DNA from: Blastochloris viridis | GTDB taxonomy: Bacteria; Pseudomonadota; Alphaproteobacteria; Rhizobiales; Xanthobacteraceae | DNA: 64,000 nucleotides | NCBI RefSeq assembly: GCF_001402875.1 | Contig: NZ_CP012946.1 | Location: 1,218,001 to 1,282,000, forward strand | Direction: 5' to 3' | Part shown: positions 48,044-55,886 of the stretch, in pieces | Layout of the letters: each line of letters begins with the position of its first letter | Position numbering within the stretch: position 1 is the stretch's first letter | Translations under genes and position numbers: made by a program | The notes under the pieces: generated by a model | Database searches by the model: none | What the model was told of the DNA's origin: nothing | The model's input: the letters and a program-made list of their open reading frames with translations, nothing else

Positions 48044-49327
48044 ATGATCGCTGCTGCGCTGTTCGTCTGCTTCCTGGTGCTGTTCGTGCTCGGAACGCCG
48101 GTCGCTGTCGCGCTCGGGCTGGCCGGCACGCTGGCGATCTATCTCGCCGACCTCAACCTGCTGGCGGTGCCGACCAACGCTTATACCGGCATCGCCAAAT
48201 ACCCGCTGCTGGCGGTGCCGATGTTCGTGCTGGTGGGCGCGATCTTCGACCGTTCGGGCGTGGCGATCCGTCTGGTCAATTTCGCCATCTGCCTGGTTGG
48301 CCGCCGGGCCGGCTCGCTCGCCGCCGTCACCGTGCTGGTCAGCATGTTTCTCGGCGGCATCTCCGGCTCGGGCCCGGCCAACGCCGCCGCGGTCGGTGGC
48401 GCCATGATCGGCGCGCTCAGCCGCGCCGGCTATCCGCGGGCCTACTCGGCGAGCGTGATCGGCGCGGCGGCGGCGACCGACATCCTGATCCCGCCCTCGA
48501 TCGCGCTGATCATCTACAGCGTGCTGGTACCGCAGGCCTCGGTGCCGGCGCTATTCGCCGCCGGCATGATCCCCGGCCTGCTTGCCGGCATCGCGCTGCT
48601 CGTGCCGATCTTCTACACCTCCAACAAGCACGGCTTCGGCCTCGCCGAGAAGGACGAGCCGCTGCCGCCGTTCTGGAAGTCGTTCCGCGAGGCGATCTGG
48701 GGGCTGATGGCGCCGGTGCTGATCCTCGGCGGCATGCGCGCGGGCTGGTTCACGCCGACCGAGGCGGCGGTGATGGCGGTGGTCTACGGCCTGTTCGTCG
48801 GTTTCGTGATCTTCCGCTCGCTGACGCTGAAGGACCTCTACGAGATGTTCGTCGAGGCGGCGGAGATTTCCGGCGTCATCCTGGTCGTGGTGGCGCTGGC
48901 GTCGATCTTCGGTTGGGCCGGCTCGACGCTTGGGGTGTTCGACCGTGCCGCCGAAGCGATCGTCGGCCTCGGCGGCGGAGAATACGCCACGCTGGCGCTG
49001 CTGATCGTGATGCTGATCGTGATCGGCATGTTCCTCGACGGGGTGTCGACCTTCCTCATCCTGCTGCCGCTGCTGATGCCGATCGCCGCCAAGTTCGGCT
49101 GGGACCCGGTGTGGTTCGGCGTGCTGCTCACCCTCAAGATCGCCATCGGCCAGTTCACGCCGCCGATGGCGGTGAACCTGATGGTGTCGTGCCGTATCGC
49201 CGGCGTGCCGATGGAAGCGACGCTGCGCTGGGTGTTTCCGATGATCGGGTCGATGGTGCTGGTGCTGGTGGCGCTGATCGCGTTTCCGGATCTGGCGCTG
49301 TGGCTGCCGCGGGTGCTGGGCTACTGA
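48044..49327 (+). CDS. dctM: TRAP transporter large membrane subunit, DctM family
   Basis: This 427-aa transport subunit has about twelve membrane helices. Family blocks are SGSGPANAAAVGGAMIG, AAATDILIPPSIALIIYSV and KIAIGQFTPPMAVNLMVSC. It begins 121 bases after dctQ, and the three genes make a complete TRAP system with no neighbouring catabolic gene to suggest a substrate. ATG 48044 is used. Confidence 0.95.
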   Translation: MIAAALFVCFLVLFVLGTPVAVALGLAGTLAIYLADLNLLAVPTNAYTGIAKYPLLAVPMFVLVGAIFDRSGVAIRLVNFAICLVGRRAGSLAAVTVLVSMFLGGISGSGPANAAAVGGAMIGALSRAGYPRAYSASVIGAAAATDILIPPSIALIIYSVLVPQASVPALFAAGMIPGLLAGIALLVPIFYTSNKHGFGLAEKDEPLPPFWKSFREAIWGLMAPVLILGGMRAGWFTPTEAAVMAVVYGLFVGFVIFRSLTLKDLYEMFVEAAEISGVILVVVALASIFGWAGSTLGVFDRAAEAIVGLGGGEYATLALLIVMLIVIGMFLDGVSTFLILLPLLMPIAAKFGWDPVWFGVLLTLKIAIGQFTPPMAVNLMVSCRIAGVPMEATLRWVFPMIGSMVLVLVALIAFPDLALWLPRVLGY

Positions 49328-49761
49328 CGGCGCGCGCCGGCATCCGATCCGCTGTGGTTTGCGCGGGGCAAGACCTGATGCAGACTGCAGTCATTCAAAT
49401 TGCGCTCATCCAGACCGTGCGGGCGACGGCACGCCTGCATCGGCAGAGCCCACGCAAACCTTCTTAGTTGATCTTGCTCGTAGCTGCGTGATACCCGTTA
49501 CGTCACACTTCATTTGCGTGCAGGCAGCAACGCGCACCGCCGCTCCGCCACCCGGTTCACGCAAACCATCCTGACATTATCAGGCGTCCCATTCGGGGTG
49601 ACGGCGTGGGCCGGCATGCGCGGACACGCGGCCGCCGCGCCCGGAACGACGGCGGGCGCGGAGCGGGTTTGCGATGCTTGGCGGCGATTTCATCGGCGCA
49701 CTCAGGCCGGATGGCGCGGTCTTTGTCCCGCGTGTTGCGGTCCCGCCAGGGGCGGCGTAGC
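49328..49761. other. Gap upstream of the ferrosome-type operon
   Basis: About 430 bases, likely holding the promoter of the six-gene operon. No Irr box or complete FNR site was found. A TTGAT half-site at 49468-49472 is weak. No gene is supported. Confidence 0.45.
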
Positions 49762-50127
49762 ATGACACTTATGACCGGCATGTCGGCGCTGGCCGCGAGG
49801 CTCAAGCCGCTGCGGCGCCACCTCAGCATCGCCCATCACGTCAGCGGCCGCATCCGGCTCCGGCTTGCGGTCGGCGGTCTCGCGCTGTTCACCCCGACTC
49901 TTGCCCGCAAGCTGGCCGACGCCGCCACCGCCACGGTCGGCGTTCGCTCGTTCCGCGTCAATCCGGCGGCGCTGTCGGTGGTGATCGAATACACCCCGAG
50001 CGTCCTTGCGCCGGAGCTGTGGAGCCAGCTGATCGACGCGTCCGACGCCGAATTCGACCGCGTCATCGGCCACGGTGTCATCCCGCCCGCGGACGCCAAT
50101 TCCGGAGGCAGCCATGTCGAACGATGA
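49762..50127 (+). CDS. HMA2-domain protein, first gene of ferrosome-type operon
   Basis: A 121-aa protein with a heavy-metal-associated-like (HMA2) ferredoxin fold: SIAHHVSGRIRLRL, then a helix, then VRSFRVNPAALSVVIEY. There is no CxxC metal motif. The same GRxRxxL pattern occurs in the ATPase of this operon and in its last gene. ATG 49762 follows the GGGGCGG region; upstream codons in the frame lack homology. The operon is inferred to form ferrosomes; the role of this subunit is unknown. The fez letter is left open. Confidence 0.8.
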   Translation: MTLMTGMSALAARLKPLRRHLSIAHHVSGRIRLRLAVGGLALFTPTLARKLADAATATVGVRSFRVNPAALSVVIEYTPSVLAPELWSQLIDASDAEFDRVIGHGVIPPADANSGGSHVER

Positions 50128-50374
50128 TGTTTTCACGGGCCTGCTGCACAGCGTCCGCCGCGCCGGCCATCTCTTCGACGAGATGATGGAGGAGCGGCCG
50201 GCGACGCTGCTGCCCGGGCGCGGTTTCGTCGACCGCAACACCCTGGCGAGCCGGTCGTTCTGGACCGGGGCGGCGCTCGGTGCCGCCGCGGTTCTGACCC
50301 TCGCCGCCGTGGTCGGCCGTCGCGATGGCGACCGCAGCCCGGCCGCCGAAACCCCGACTCAAGGAGGCTCGTGA
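50114..50374 (+). CDS. Small single-pass membrane protein of the ferrosome-type operon
   Basis: An 86-aa protein with a polar N-terminal half (VRRAGHLFDEMMEERPATL) and one membrane helix near residues 48-66 (FWTGAALGAAAVLTLAAVV), ending in a short basic and polar tail. ATG 50114 follows GGAGG and overlaps the previous gene by 14 bases; the stop overlaps the next start (GTGATG). It has no family I can name. The overlaps make it a firm member of the operon. Confidence 0.75.
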   Translation: MSNDDVFTGLLHSVRRAGHLFDEMMEERPATLLPGRGFVDRNTLASRSFWTGAALGAAAVLTLAAVVGRRDGDRSPAAETPTQGGS

Positions 50375-50766
50375 TGTCGCGGATCAAGCATCTTCCCGGC
50401 GATGCAATTGATGCGGCGCTGCGCTTTGGGGCGCTCGGCGCCGTGGTCGGCGGCGGCGTCGCCGCCGGCCAGCAGGTCGCCGCGGTGCGGCGGGGCGAGG
50501 CCACGACCCAGGAGGCGGTCGCCCGCACCGTCGATGCCGCGACCGCCGGCGCCATCGCCTCGGCGGTGGGCGGCGCGGCGGCGGCGGTGGTTCGCGGCCA
50601 CGCCATCGGGCGCTTCGCCGCCTTCGTCGCCGGTGCGGCGGTCGCCAGCTGGGCAATGAGCCCGCGGGCCAAGCCCGCCAAGCCGAACCCCGCTGTCGCC
50701 GAGGCCGATGCCGACGCGCTCGCCGCGCCCCCCGCCGAGGCGGCGCCGGTTCCCCCCGTTGTTTGA
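50374..50766 (+). CDS. MamC-like membrane protein of the ferrosome-type operon
   Basis: A 130-aa protein with two glycine/alanine-rich membrane helices (about residues 15-35 and 55-95) separated by a charged loop, QQVAAVRRGEATTQEAVA. The order, LGAVVGGGVAAG, then a loop ending in T-x-x-EA, then a second Gly/Ala helix, resembles magnetosome MamC (Mms13). In MamC the loop contacts the iron mineral. The C-terminal tail is Pro/Ala-rich. AAGGAGG precedes ATG 50374; GTG 50371 is possible. The likeness is by eye, so treat as a hypothesis. Confidence 0.7.
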   Translation: MSRIKHLPGDAIDAALRFGALGAVVGGGVAAGQQVAAVRRGEATTQEAVARTVDAATAGAIASAVGGAAAAVVRGHAIGRFAAFVAGAAVASWAMSPRAKPAKPNPAVAEADADALAAPPAEAAPVPPVV

Positions 50767-50780
50767 CCGGATCGATTGCC

Positions 50781-51422
50781 ATGACAGACAAGACCGACGA
50801 CACCAACCCGTCGCAGCCCAATTGGGGACCCTATGGCCCCGCGCCCTACGGTCCCTACGGCGCACCCTACGGTCCCGGACCGTATGGACCCCAGGGCTAT
50901 GGGCATGGGCCTTATGTGCCGGGTGGGTGGGGACCTCCGGGGTGGGGGCCGGGGGCGCCCGGCTTCGCGCCAAACCCTGCGCCGTCTGAGGCTTCGAACC
51001 AGGGCGCTGACGGTTCGCACGCGGGCTGGGGCTATCCGCCCGGCTTCGGCCCCGGATGGGGCCCCGGCGTCGGTCCGGGCTGGGGACACGGCTTCGGACG
51101 CCATCATGGGCCGTGGTGGCCGGGCTGCCCGGCGCCGGGGTGGGGGCCGGGCTGGGCGGGGTCGCCGCCGCCCCAAGCCGGCAAGCCTGACGACGCCTCG
51201 CTGTTCAGCACTGGTCTCGGCGTCCACAACGACGCGCTGGTCAAGGGCCTCCTGATCGGCGCCGGCCTGACCTTCCTGCTCACCAATGACAGCGTGCAGA
51301 AGAACCTGATCGGCGCAGTGGTGAAGGTGTGGTCGTCGCTGCAAGGCGGCGTCGAGGAGATGAAGGAGCGTTTCCGCGACGCCGAGGCCGAGCTTGCCTC
51401 CGGCGAAGACGAAACCGGCTGA
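50781..51422 (+). CDS. Gly/Pro/Trp/Tyr-rich membrane protein of the ferrosome-type operon
   Basis: A 213-aa protein in two parts. Residues about 10-130 are a low-complexity GPYGP/GWGP-type repeat rich in Gly, Pro, Tyr and Trp, with some His. Residues about 145-205 form a membrane helix (LVKGLLIGAGLTFLLTN) and an amphipathic helix with EEMKERFRDAEAEL, resembling YtxH/PacL-type small partners of P-type ATPases. The repeat part may bind metal or condense around the compartment, which is inference only. ATG 50781 is used; TTG 50763 overlaps the previous stop. Confidence 0.7.
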   Translation: MTDKTDDTNPSQPNWGPYGPAPYGPYGAPYGPGPYGPQGYGHGPYVPGGWGPPGWGPGAPGFAPNPAPSEASNQGADGSHAGWGYPPGFGPGWGPGVGPGWGHGFGRHHGPWWPGCPAPGWGPGWAGSPPPQAGKPDDASLFSTGLGVHNDALVKGLLIGAGLTFLLTNDSVQKNLIGAVVKVWSSLQGGVEEMKERFRDAEAELASGEDETG

Positions 51423-51583
51423 GCGGTGTGCCGGCTGTCTGCGTGCCGGCGCGCCGCTCACGGCGCTCTGAGGGCGGGGCAGCTCCGGCATCGTCCGAAG
51501 CCGCGCTCACGGGTCGGGACGGCGCAGCGCGCCTTGAGCCGTGATGCGTCCGGACCACCGCATCGGAGCCAGGTAGCGCCTCC

Positions 51584-53653
51584 ATGACCAGGATCGCCCA
51601 CGAACTCCGCGGCCGGCTGCGGGTGCGGCTCGACCGTCGTTCCGCCGAGCTGTGGACCCGCACCGCCGCGCGGATCGAAGTGGTGCGCGGTGTCAGCGAA
51701 GTGCGGCTCAACCCGGCCTGCGCCTCGCTCACCGTCGCGTTCGACGGCAAGCCCGAAACCCGCCGCGCCGTGCTCAAGGCGCTCGACGAGCCGATCGCCG
51801 CGGACGCGGTGTCGCCGGCCGAGAGCTGCGGGCCGGACCTGGCGCAGGTGCTGCTGTCCGGCACCGTGCTGGCGCTGGCCATGGTGCTGCCGACCCCGCT
51901 GCGGGCCGCGGTCACCGCGGTCAACGTCGCCGGCGTGGTGCTGCGCGGCGTGAAGGCGCTGACCCACGACGGCCTGACGGTCGAGGTGCTCGACGCCATC
52001 GCCATCTTGCTGCCGGCGGTGCGGCGCGAATACCTTACTGCCAACTTCACCCGCTTCCTGCTCGACCTCGGCGGCTATATCGAGGCCTCGACCGCCCGCC
52101 GCTCCGACCACCTGCTGCGCGATCTGTTGCGGGCCGAGCCGGAGACGGTGACGGTCGAAACACCGTCCGGCGAGGTGATCGAGCTGCCCTATGATGAGGT
52201 GGTGGTCGGCACCCGCGTGGTGGTCGGCACCGGCATCCGGGTGCCGGTCGACGGCGTGGTCGTCGACGGCGCTGCCTGGGTCAACCAGGCCGCGGTGACC
52301 GGCGAGAGCTTGCCGGTGCCGCGCGAAGCGGGCGAGGCGGTGCTGTCCGGCTCCGTGGTGGAGGAGGGTCGGCTGGTGGTCGCTGCCGAGCGGGTGGGGG
52401 ACGCCACCACCACCGCCCGCATTTCGCGCTATATTCGCGAGGGCTTGGCCGATCCGTCCGGGATGCAGTCGGAAAGCCAGCGCATGGCCAACCGCCGGGT
52501 GCTGATCACGCTGGCGTCCGGCGCCGCGGTGTTCCTGCTCACCCGCGACTGGCGGCGGCTCGAATCGGTGTTCCTGGTCGACTATTCGTGCGCGGTGAAG
52601 TTCGGCACGCCGATCGCCATCAAGGCGGCGATGTTCCGCGCCGCCAAGGAAGGCTGCCTGATCAAGAGCGGCCGGGCGCTGGAGGCGGTGGCCGCGGTCG
52701 ACACCGTGGTGTTCGACAAGACCGGCACGCTGACCCACAACACGCTGGAAGTGACCGACATTCACCGCCCGGCCGCGGTCTCGCTCGACGAGGAGGAACT
52801 GCTGGCGCTGGTGGCCTCGCTGGCCGAGCACACCAGCCACCCGGTGGCGGGCGCGGTAGTCGATCTCGCCAAGCGGCACCACCTTGCCCATATCGGCCAC
52901 GAGGAGGTGAGCTTCCTGGTTGGCCACGGCATCGGCTCCACCGTGCATGGCCGCACCATCCGCATCGGCTCGCGCCATTACCTCGAAGAGCACGAGGGCG
53001 TGCGTTTCGACGGCGTCGACGATTTGATCCACCGCCTCGCCACCGAGGGCAAGTCTTTGCTGTTCGTCTCCGCCGACGGCGAACTGATCGGGGTGATCGG
53101 GCTGCGCGACCGGCTGCGCGCCGAGACCCCGGCCGTGTTGCGCCGTCTGCGGATGCAGGGCGTCAAGACGGTGGCGATGATCACCGGCGACCACGAGGCC
53201 AAGGCCCGCCAGATCGGCGAGACGCTCGGGCTCGACCTCGTGTTCCACGACCAGAAGCCGGAGGACAAGGCCAAGGTGGTCGAGGCGCTGAAGGCGGAGG
53301 GCCGCACCGTCGCCTTCATCGGCGACGGCGTCAATGACGGCCCGGCGCTGATGGCCGCCCATGTCGGCATCGCCATGCCGCGCGCCGCCGACATTGCCCG
53401 CGCCACCGCCGATATCGTGTTGTTGGAAGACAGCCTCGACGGCGTGCCGATGCTGCGCAGCCTCAGCCTGGAGAGCATGCGGCTGATCCGCTCCAACTTC
53501 GCCGCCTCGGTGGCGATCAATTCGGCGATCATGGCCGGTGCGGCGCTGGGGCGGCTGTCGCCGGTCGCGACCGCCACGCTGCACAACGGCACCACCATCG
53601 CCATCCTGCTCAGGGCGCTGGCCTCGACCGGCGCCGGGCGAGCGGCGCGATGA
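51584..53653 (+). CDS. fezB: P1B-type ATPase, FezB-like (ferrosome)
   Basis: A 689-aa metal-pumping P-type ATPase. The N-terminus (about residues 1-65) is an HMA2 domain without Cys. Family motifs: TGES, phosphorylation site DKTGTLTHN, the HP element (TSHPVAGAV), TGDHEAKA and GDGVND. The metal-site helix reads YSCAVKFGTP where most P1B pumps have CPC or SPC, fitting an unusual P1B subgroup such as the P1B-6 type of FezB. Its six-gene context supports iron loading of ferrosomes. ATG 51584 is used. The stop overlaps the next ATG (ATGA). Confidence 0.88.
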   Translation: MTRIAHELRGRLRVRLDRRSAELWTRTAARIEVVRGVSEVRLNPACASLTVAFDGKPETRRAVLKALDEPIAADAVSPAESCGPDLAQVLLSGTVLALAMVLPTPLRAAVTAVNVAGVVLRGVKALTHDGLTVEVLDAIAILLPAVRREYLTANFTRFLLDLGGYIEASTARRSDHLLRDLLRAEPETVTVETPSGEVIELPYDEVVVGTRVVVGTGIRVPVDGVVVDGAAWVNQAAVTGESLPVPREAGEAVLSGSVVEEGRLVVAAERVGDATTTARISRYIREGLADPSGMQSESQRMANRRVLITLASGAAVFLLTRDWRRLESVFLVDYSCAVKFGTPIAIKAAMFRAAKEGCLIKSGRALEAVAAVDTVVFDKTGTLTHNTLEVTDIHRPAAVSLDEEELLALVASLAEHTSHPVAGAVVDLAKRHHLAHIGHEEVSFLVGHGIGSTVHGRTIRIGSRHYLEEHEGVRFDGVDDLIHRLATEGKSLLFVSADGELIGVIGLRDRLRAETPAVLRRLRMQGVKTVAMITGDHEAKARQIGETLGLDLVFHDQKPEDKAKVVEALKAEGRTVAFIGDGVNDGPALMAAHVGIAMPRAADIARATADIVLLEDSLDGVPMLRSLSLESMRLIRSNFAASVAINSAIMAGAALGRLSPVATATLHNGTTIAILLRALASTGAGRAAR

Positions 53654-54021
53654 TCTACCTGGTCCACCGCGTGCCCGGACGCTGCCGCTTCAAGGTGACC
53701 GGGCTTCGCAGTGACCCCTCCAAGGCCGCGATGTTTCGGGAAGCGCTCGCCGACGTGCCGACGGCGCAGGTCGAGGCGCGGCCGCGCGCCGACAGCGTCA
53801 TCGTTACCTTCGATCCGAAAATCGTGCGCGGCGAGGCGGTGCTCGCCGCCATCGCCGAACAGGGGCTGATCGCACCGAGCCCGCCGGTGCCGACCGCTTC
53901 GCCGCGCGGGCTCGTCACTGCACTCGGCTCGGCGGTCGGTCATGCCGTGGTCGCCGCCGTGGTCAAGGGCGGGGCGGAGCGGTCGGTGACGGGCGTGATC
54001 CGCCGCCTTCGCAAACGGTGA
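53650..54021 (+). CDS. HMA2-domain protein, last gene of ferrosome-type operon
   Basis: A 123-aa protein with an HMA2 domain (VHRVPGRCRFKVTGL, then DSVIVTFDPK) and a hydrophobic C-terminal helix (about residues 85-105) that may peripherally attach it to the membrane, ending in the basic RRLRKR. Unlike the other two HMA2 domains it has one Cys, after GR. ATG 53650 overlaps the ATPase stop. It converges on hmuV with no gap (one stop is followed directly by the other). Confidence 0.82.
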   Translation: MIYLVHRVPGRCRFKVTGLRSDPSKAAMFREALADVPTAQVEARPRADSVIVTFDPKIVRGEAVLAAIAEQGLIAPSPPVPTASPRGLVTALGSAVGHAVVAAVVKGGAERSVTGVIRRLRKR

Positions 54022-54810
54022 TCACGCCGCGCGCATGGCGTGCGGCAGCACGAACGGCGCGCCCGGCGGCGGCAGCCGGCCGACCGCGCCTTCGACCCGG
54101 AACACCTCCGCCAGCATGGCGTCGGTGATGGTGGCCGACGGCGGCCCGTCGGCGACCAGCCGGCCGCGGTCGAGCACGATGATGCGATCGGCGACGCGGG
54201 CGGCGATGTTGAGGTCGTGCAGCACCGCCAGCACGGTGCCGCCGCGCGCGGTGTGGCGGCGCATGGCGTCGGCGATGTCGAGCTGATGGCGCAGGTCGAG
54301 CGCGGCGATCGGCTCGTCCAGCAGCATCAGGCCGGGGCCGTGGCTTTCGGCGCCGACCGCGAGTTGCGCCAGCACGCGGGCGAACTGCACCCGCTGCTGC
54401 TCGCCGCCCGACAGCGTGGTGATGATGCGCTCGCGGAATCCGGCAAGGTCGACCTCCGCCAGCGCGGCGTCGATCAGCGCCTCGGTTCGCGGCGAGCCGC
54501 CGCCGCCGACGCCCATCCGCACCACCTCGGCGACGGTGAAGGCGAACGCCACCGACGCGCTCTGCGCCATCATCGCGCGTCGCTGCGCCAGCACCGCCGG
54601 GCTGAGTTTTCGAATGTCGGTGCCCGCCAGCCGCACCCGGCCGGCGCGCGGCGCGATCTCGCCGGACAGCGCGCGCAGCAGGGTCGATTTGCCGGCGCCG
54701 TTGGGGCCGACCAGCGCCACCACAGCGCCGGCCTCCACCGCAAGCGAGACGTCGTCGATCAGGCGCGTGCTGCCGACGGCGATGACCAGTCCTTCCCCTT
54801 CCAGCCGCAT
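54022..54810 (-). CDS. hmuV: Haem ABC importer ATPase HmuV
   Basis: This 262-aa ATPase powers haem import. Walker A is GPNGAGKST, signature LSGGEQQRVQFARVL, Walker B LMLLDEPIAALD and the H-loop VLHDLN. The insertion after LSGGE (QLAVGAESHGPGL) is a feature of HmuV proteins. ATG 54810 begins two bases after the hmuU stop; longer frames upstream overlap hmuU. It is the last gene of hemP-hmuTUV. Confidence 0.94.
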   Translation of the reverse strand: MRLEGEGLVIAVGSTRLIDDVSLAVEAGAVVALVGPNGAGKSTLLRALSGEIAPRAGRVRLAGTDIRKLSPAVLAQRRAMMAQSASVAFAFTVAEVVRMGVGGGGSPRTEALIDAALAEVDLAGFRERIITTLSGGEQQRVQFARVLAQLAVGAESHGPGLMLLDEPIAALDLRHQLDIADAMRRHTARGGTVLAVLHDLNIAARVADRIIVLDRGRLVADGPPSATITDAMLAEVFRVEGAVGRLPPPGAPFVLPHAMRAA

Positions 54811-54812
54811 GG

Positions 54813-55886
54813 TCACAGTCCGGCCAGGGCGCGCTGCTTCAGCAGCAGGCCGAGAAACACCGGTGCGCCCAGCACCGCGGTGAGGATGCCGATCGGCAGC
54901 TCCGCCGGCGCGACGACGACGCGCGCCAGCGTGTCGGCGATCAGCATCAGCACCGGCCCGAGCAGCAGCGACGCCGGCACCAGCAGGCGATGGCCGGGGC
55001 CGATCACCAGCCGCAGCAGGTGGGGCACGATGATGCCGACGAAGCCGATCACGCCCGACACCGCCACCGCCGCGCCCACTGCCGCCGATACCAGCACGAT
55101 GGCGATGCGCTTCAGCCGCTCGACCGCGGTGCCGAGGTGGTAGGCCTCGGCCTCGCCGAGGGCGAGGCGGTCGAGGTCGCGGGCGATCAGCGGCGTCGCC
55201 ACCACCACCGCCAGCAGGAACGGCACCAGCGTCGCGACCTTGGCCCAGGTCGCGCCGGCGAGCGAGCCGAGCGACCAGAAGGTGAGGTCGCGCAATTGGC
55301 GATCGTCGGCGATGAAGACCAGGAGGCCCGTCAACGCGCCGGCCAGGGCGCCGATGGCGAGGCCGCCGAGCAGCAGCATGGCGATCGAGGTGCGGCCGCC
55401 GCGCGTCGCAATCCGGTACAGCACCGCGGTGACGACCAGGGCGCCGACGAAGGCAGCGAGCGGCAGCGCCACCGGCGGCAGGTCCGGCAGCAGTTTTCCG
55501 CTCAGCACGATGGTAGCGGCGGCGGCCAGCGCTGCGCCGCTGGAGACGCCGACCAGGCCGGGGTCGGCCAGCGGGTTGCGGAACAGGCCCTGCATCATGG
55601 CGCCGCCGGCGGCGAGCAGGGCGCCGACCATCACCGCCATGGCGATGCGCGGCAGCCGGATCGACCACACCACCAGCTCGTCGTGCGCGGCGACCGCGGG
55701 ATCGCCCTGGATGAGGCCGAGTGCCGCCGCCAGCCGGCCGGGCGGGATGCCGGCGGCGCCGACGGTGGCCGCAGCGAGCGCTGCCGTTGCCAGCACGGCG
55801 AACAGCACGCCAAGCACCAGCGCCGGCGAGCGGGCGAGGGGACGGGCGTCGCGGGAACGCGCGGGAAACGGCAGGGCGATACTCAT
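54813..55886 (-). CDS. hmuU: Haem ABC importer permease HmuU
   Basis: This 357-aa BtuC/FecCD-type permease has about ten membrane helices. Motifs are the cytoplasmic coupling loop near ALGEAEAYHLG, the SGVIGFVGIIVPHLLRL block and the ELPIGILTAVLGAPVF end. It moves haem handed over by HmuT. ATG 55886 overlaps the hmuT stop by four bases (ATGA). Confidence 0.94.
   Translation of the reverse strand: MSIALPFPARSRDARPLARSPALVLGVLFAVLATAALAAATVGAAGIPPGRLAAALGLIQGDPAVAAHDELVVWSIRLPRIAMAVMVGALLAAGGAMMQGLFRNPLADPGLVGVSSGAALAAAATIVLSGKLLPDLPPVALPLAAFVGALVVTAVLYRIATRGGRTSIAMLLLGGLAIGALAGALTGLLVFIADDRQLRDLTFWSLGSLAGATWAKVATLVPFLLAVVVATPLIARDLDRLALGEAEAYHLGTAVERLKRIAIVLVSAAVGAAVAVSGVIGFVGIIVPHLLRLVIGPGHRLLVPASLLLGPVLMLIADTLARVVVAPAELPIGILTAVLGAPVFLGLLLKQRALAGL

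Noticed and set aside
49468..49472. TTGAT as a possible FNR site before the ferrosome-type operon
   Set aside because: Only one half-site; the expected ATCAA after four bases is absent.
51458..53584. A 708-codon minus-strand frame opposite the ATPase gene
   Set aside because: Shadow frame rich in His, Arg and Gln; the plus strand has every P-type ATPase motif.
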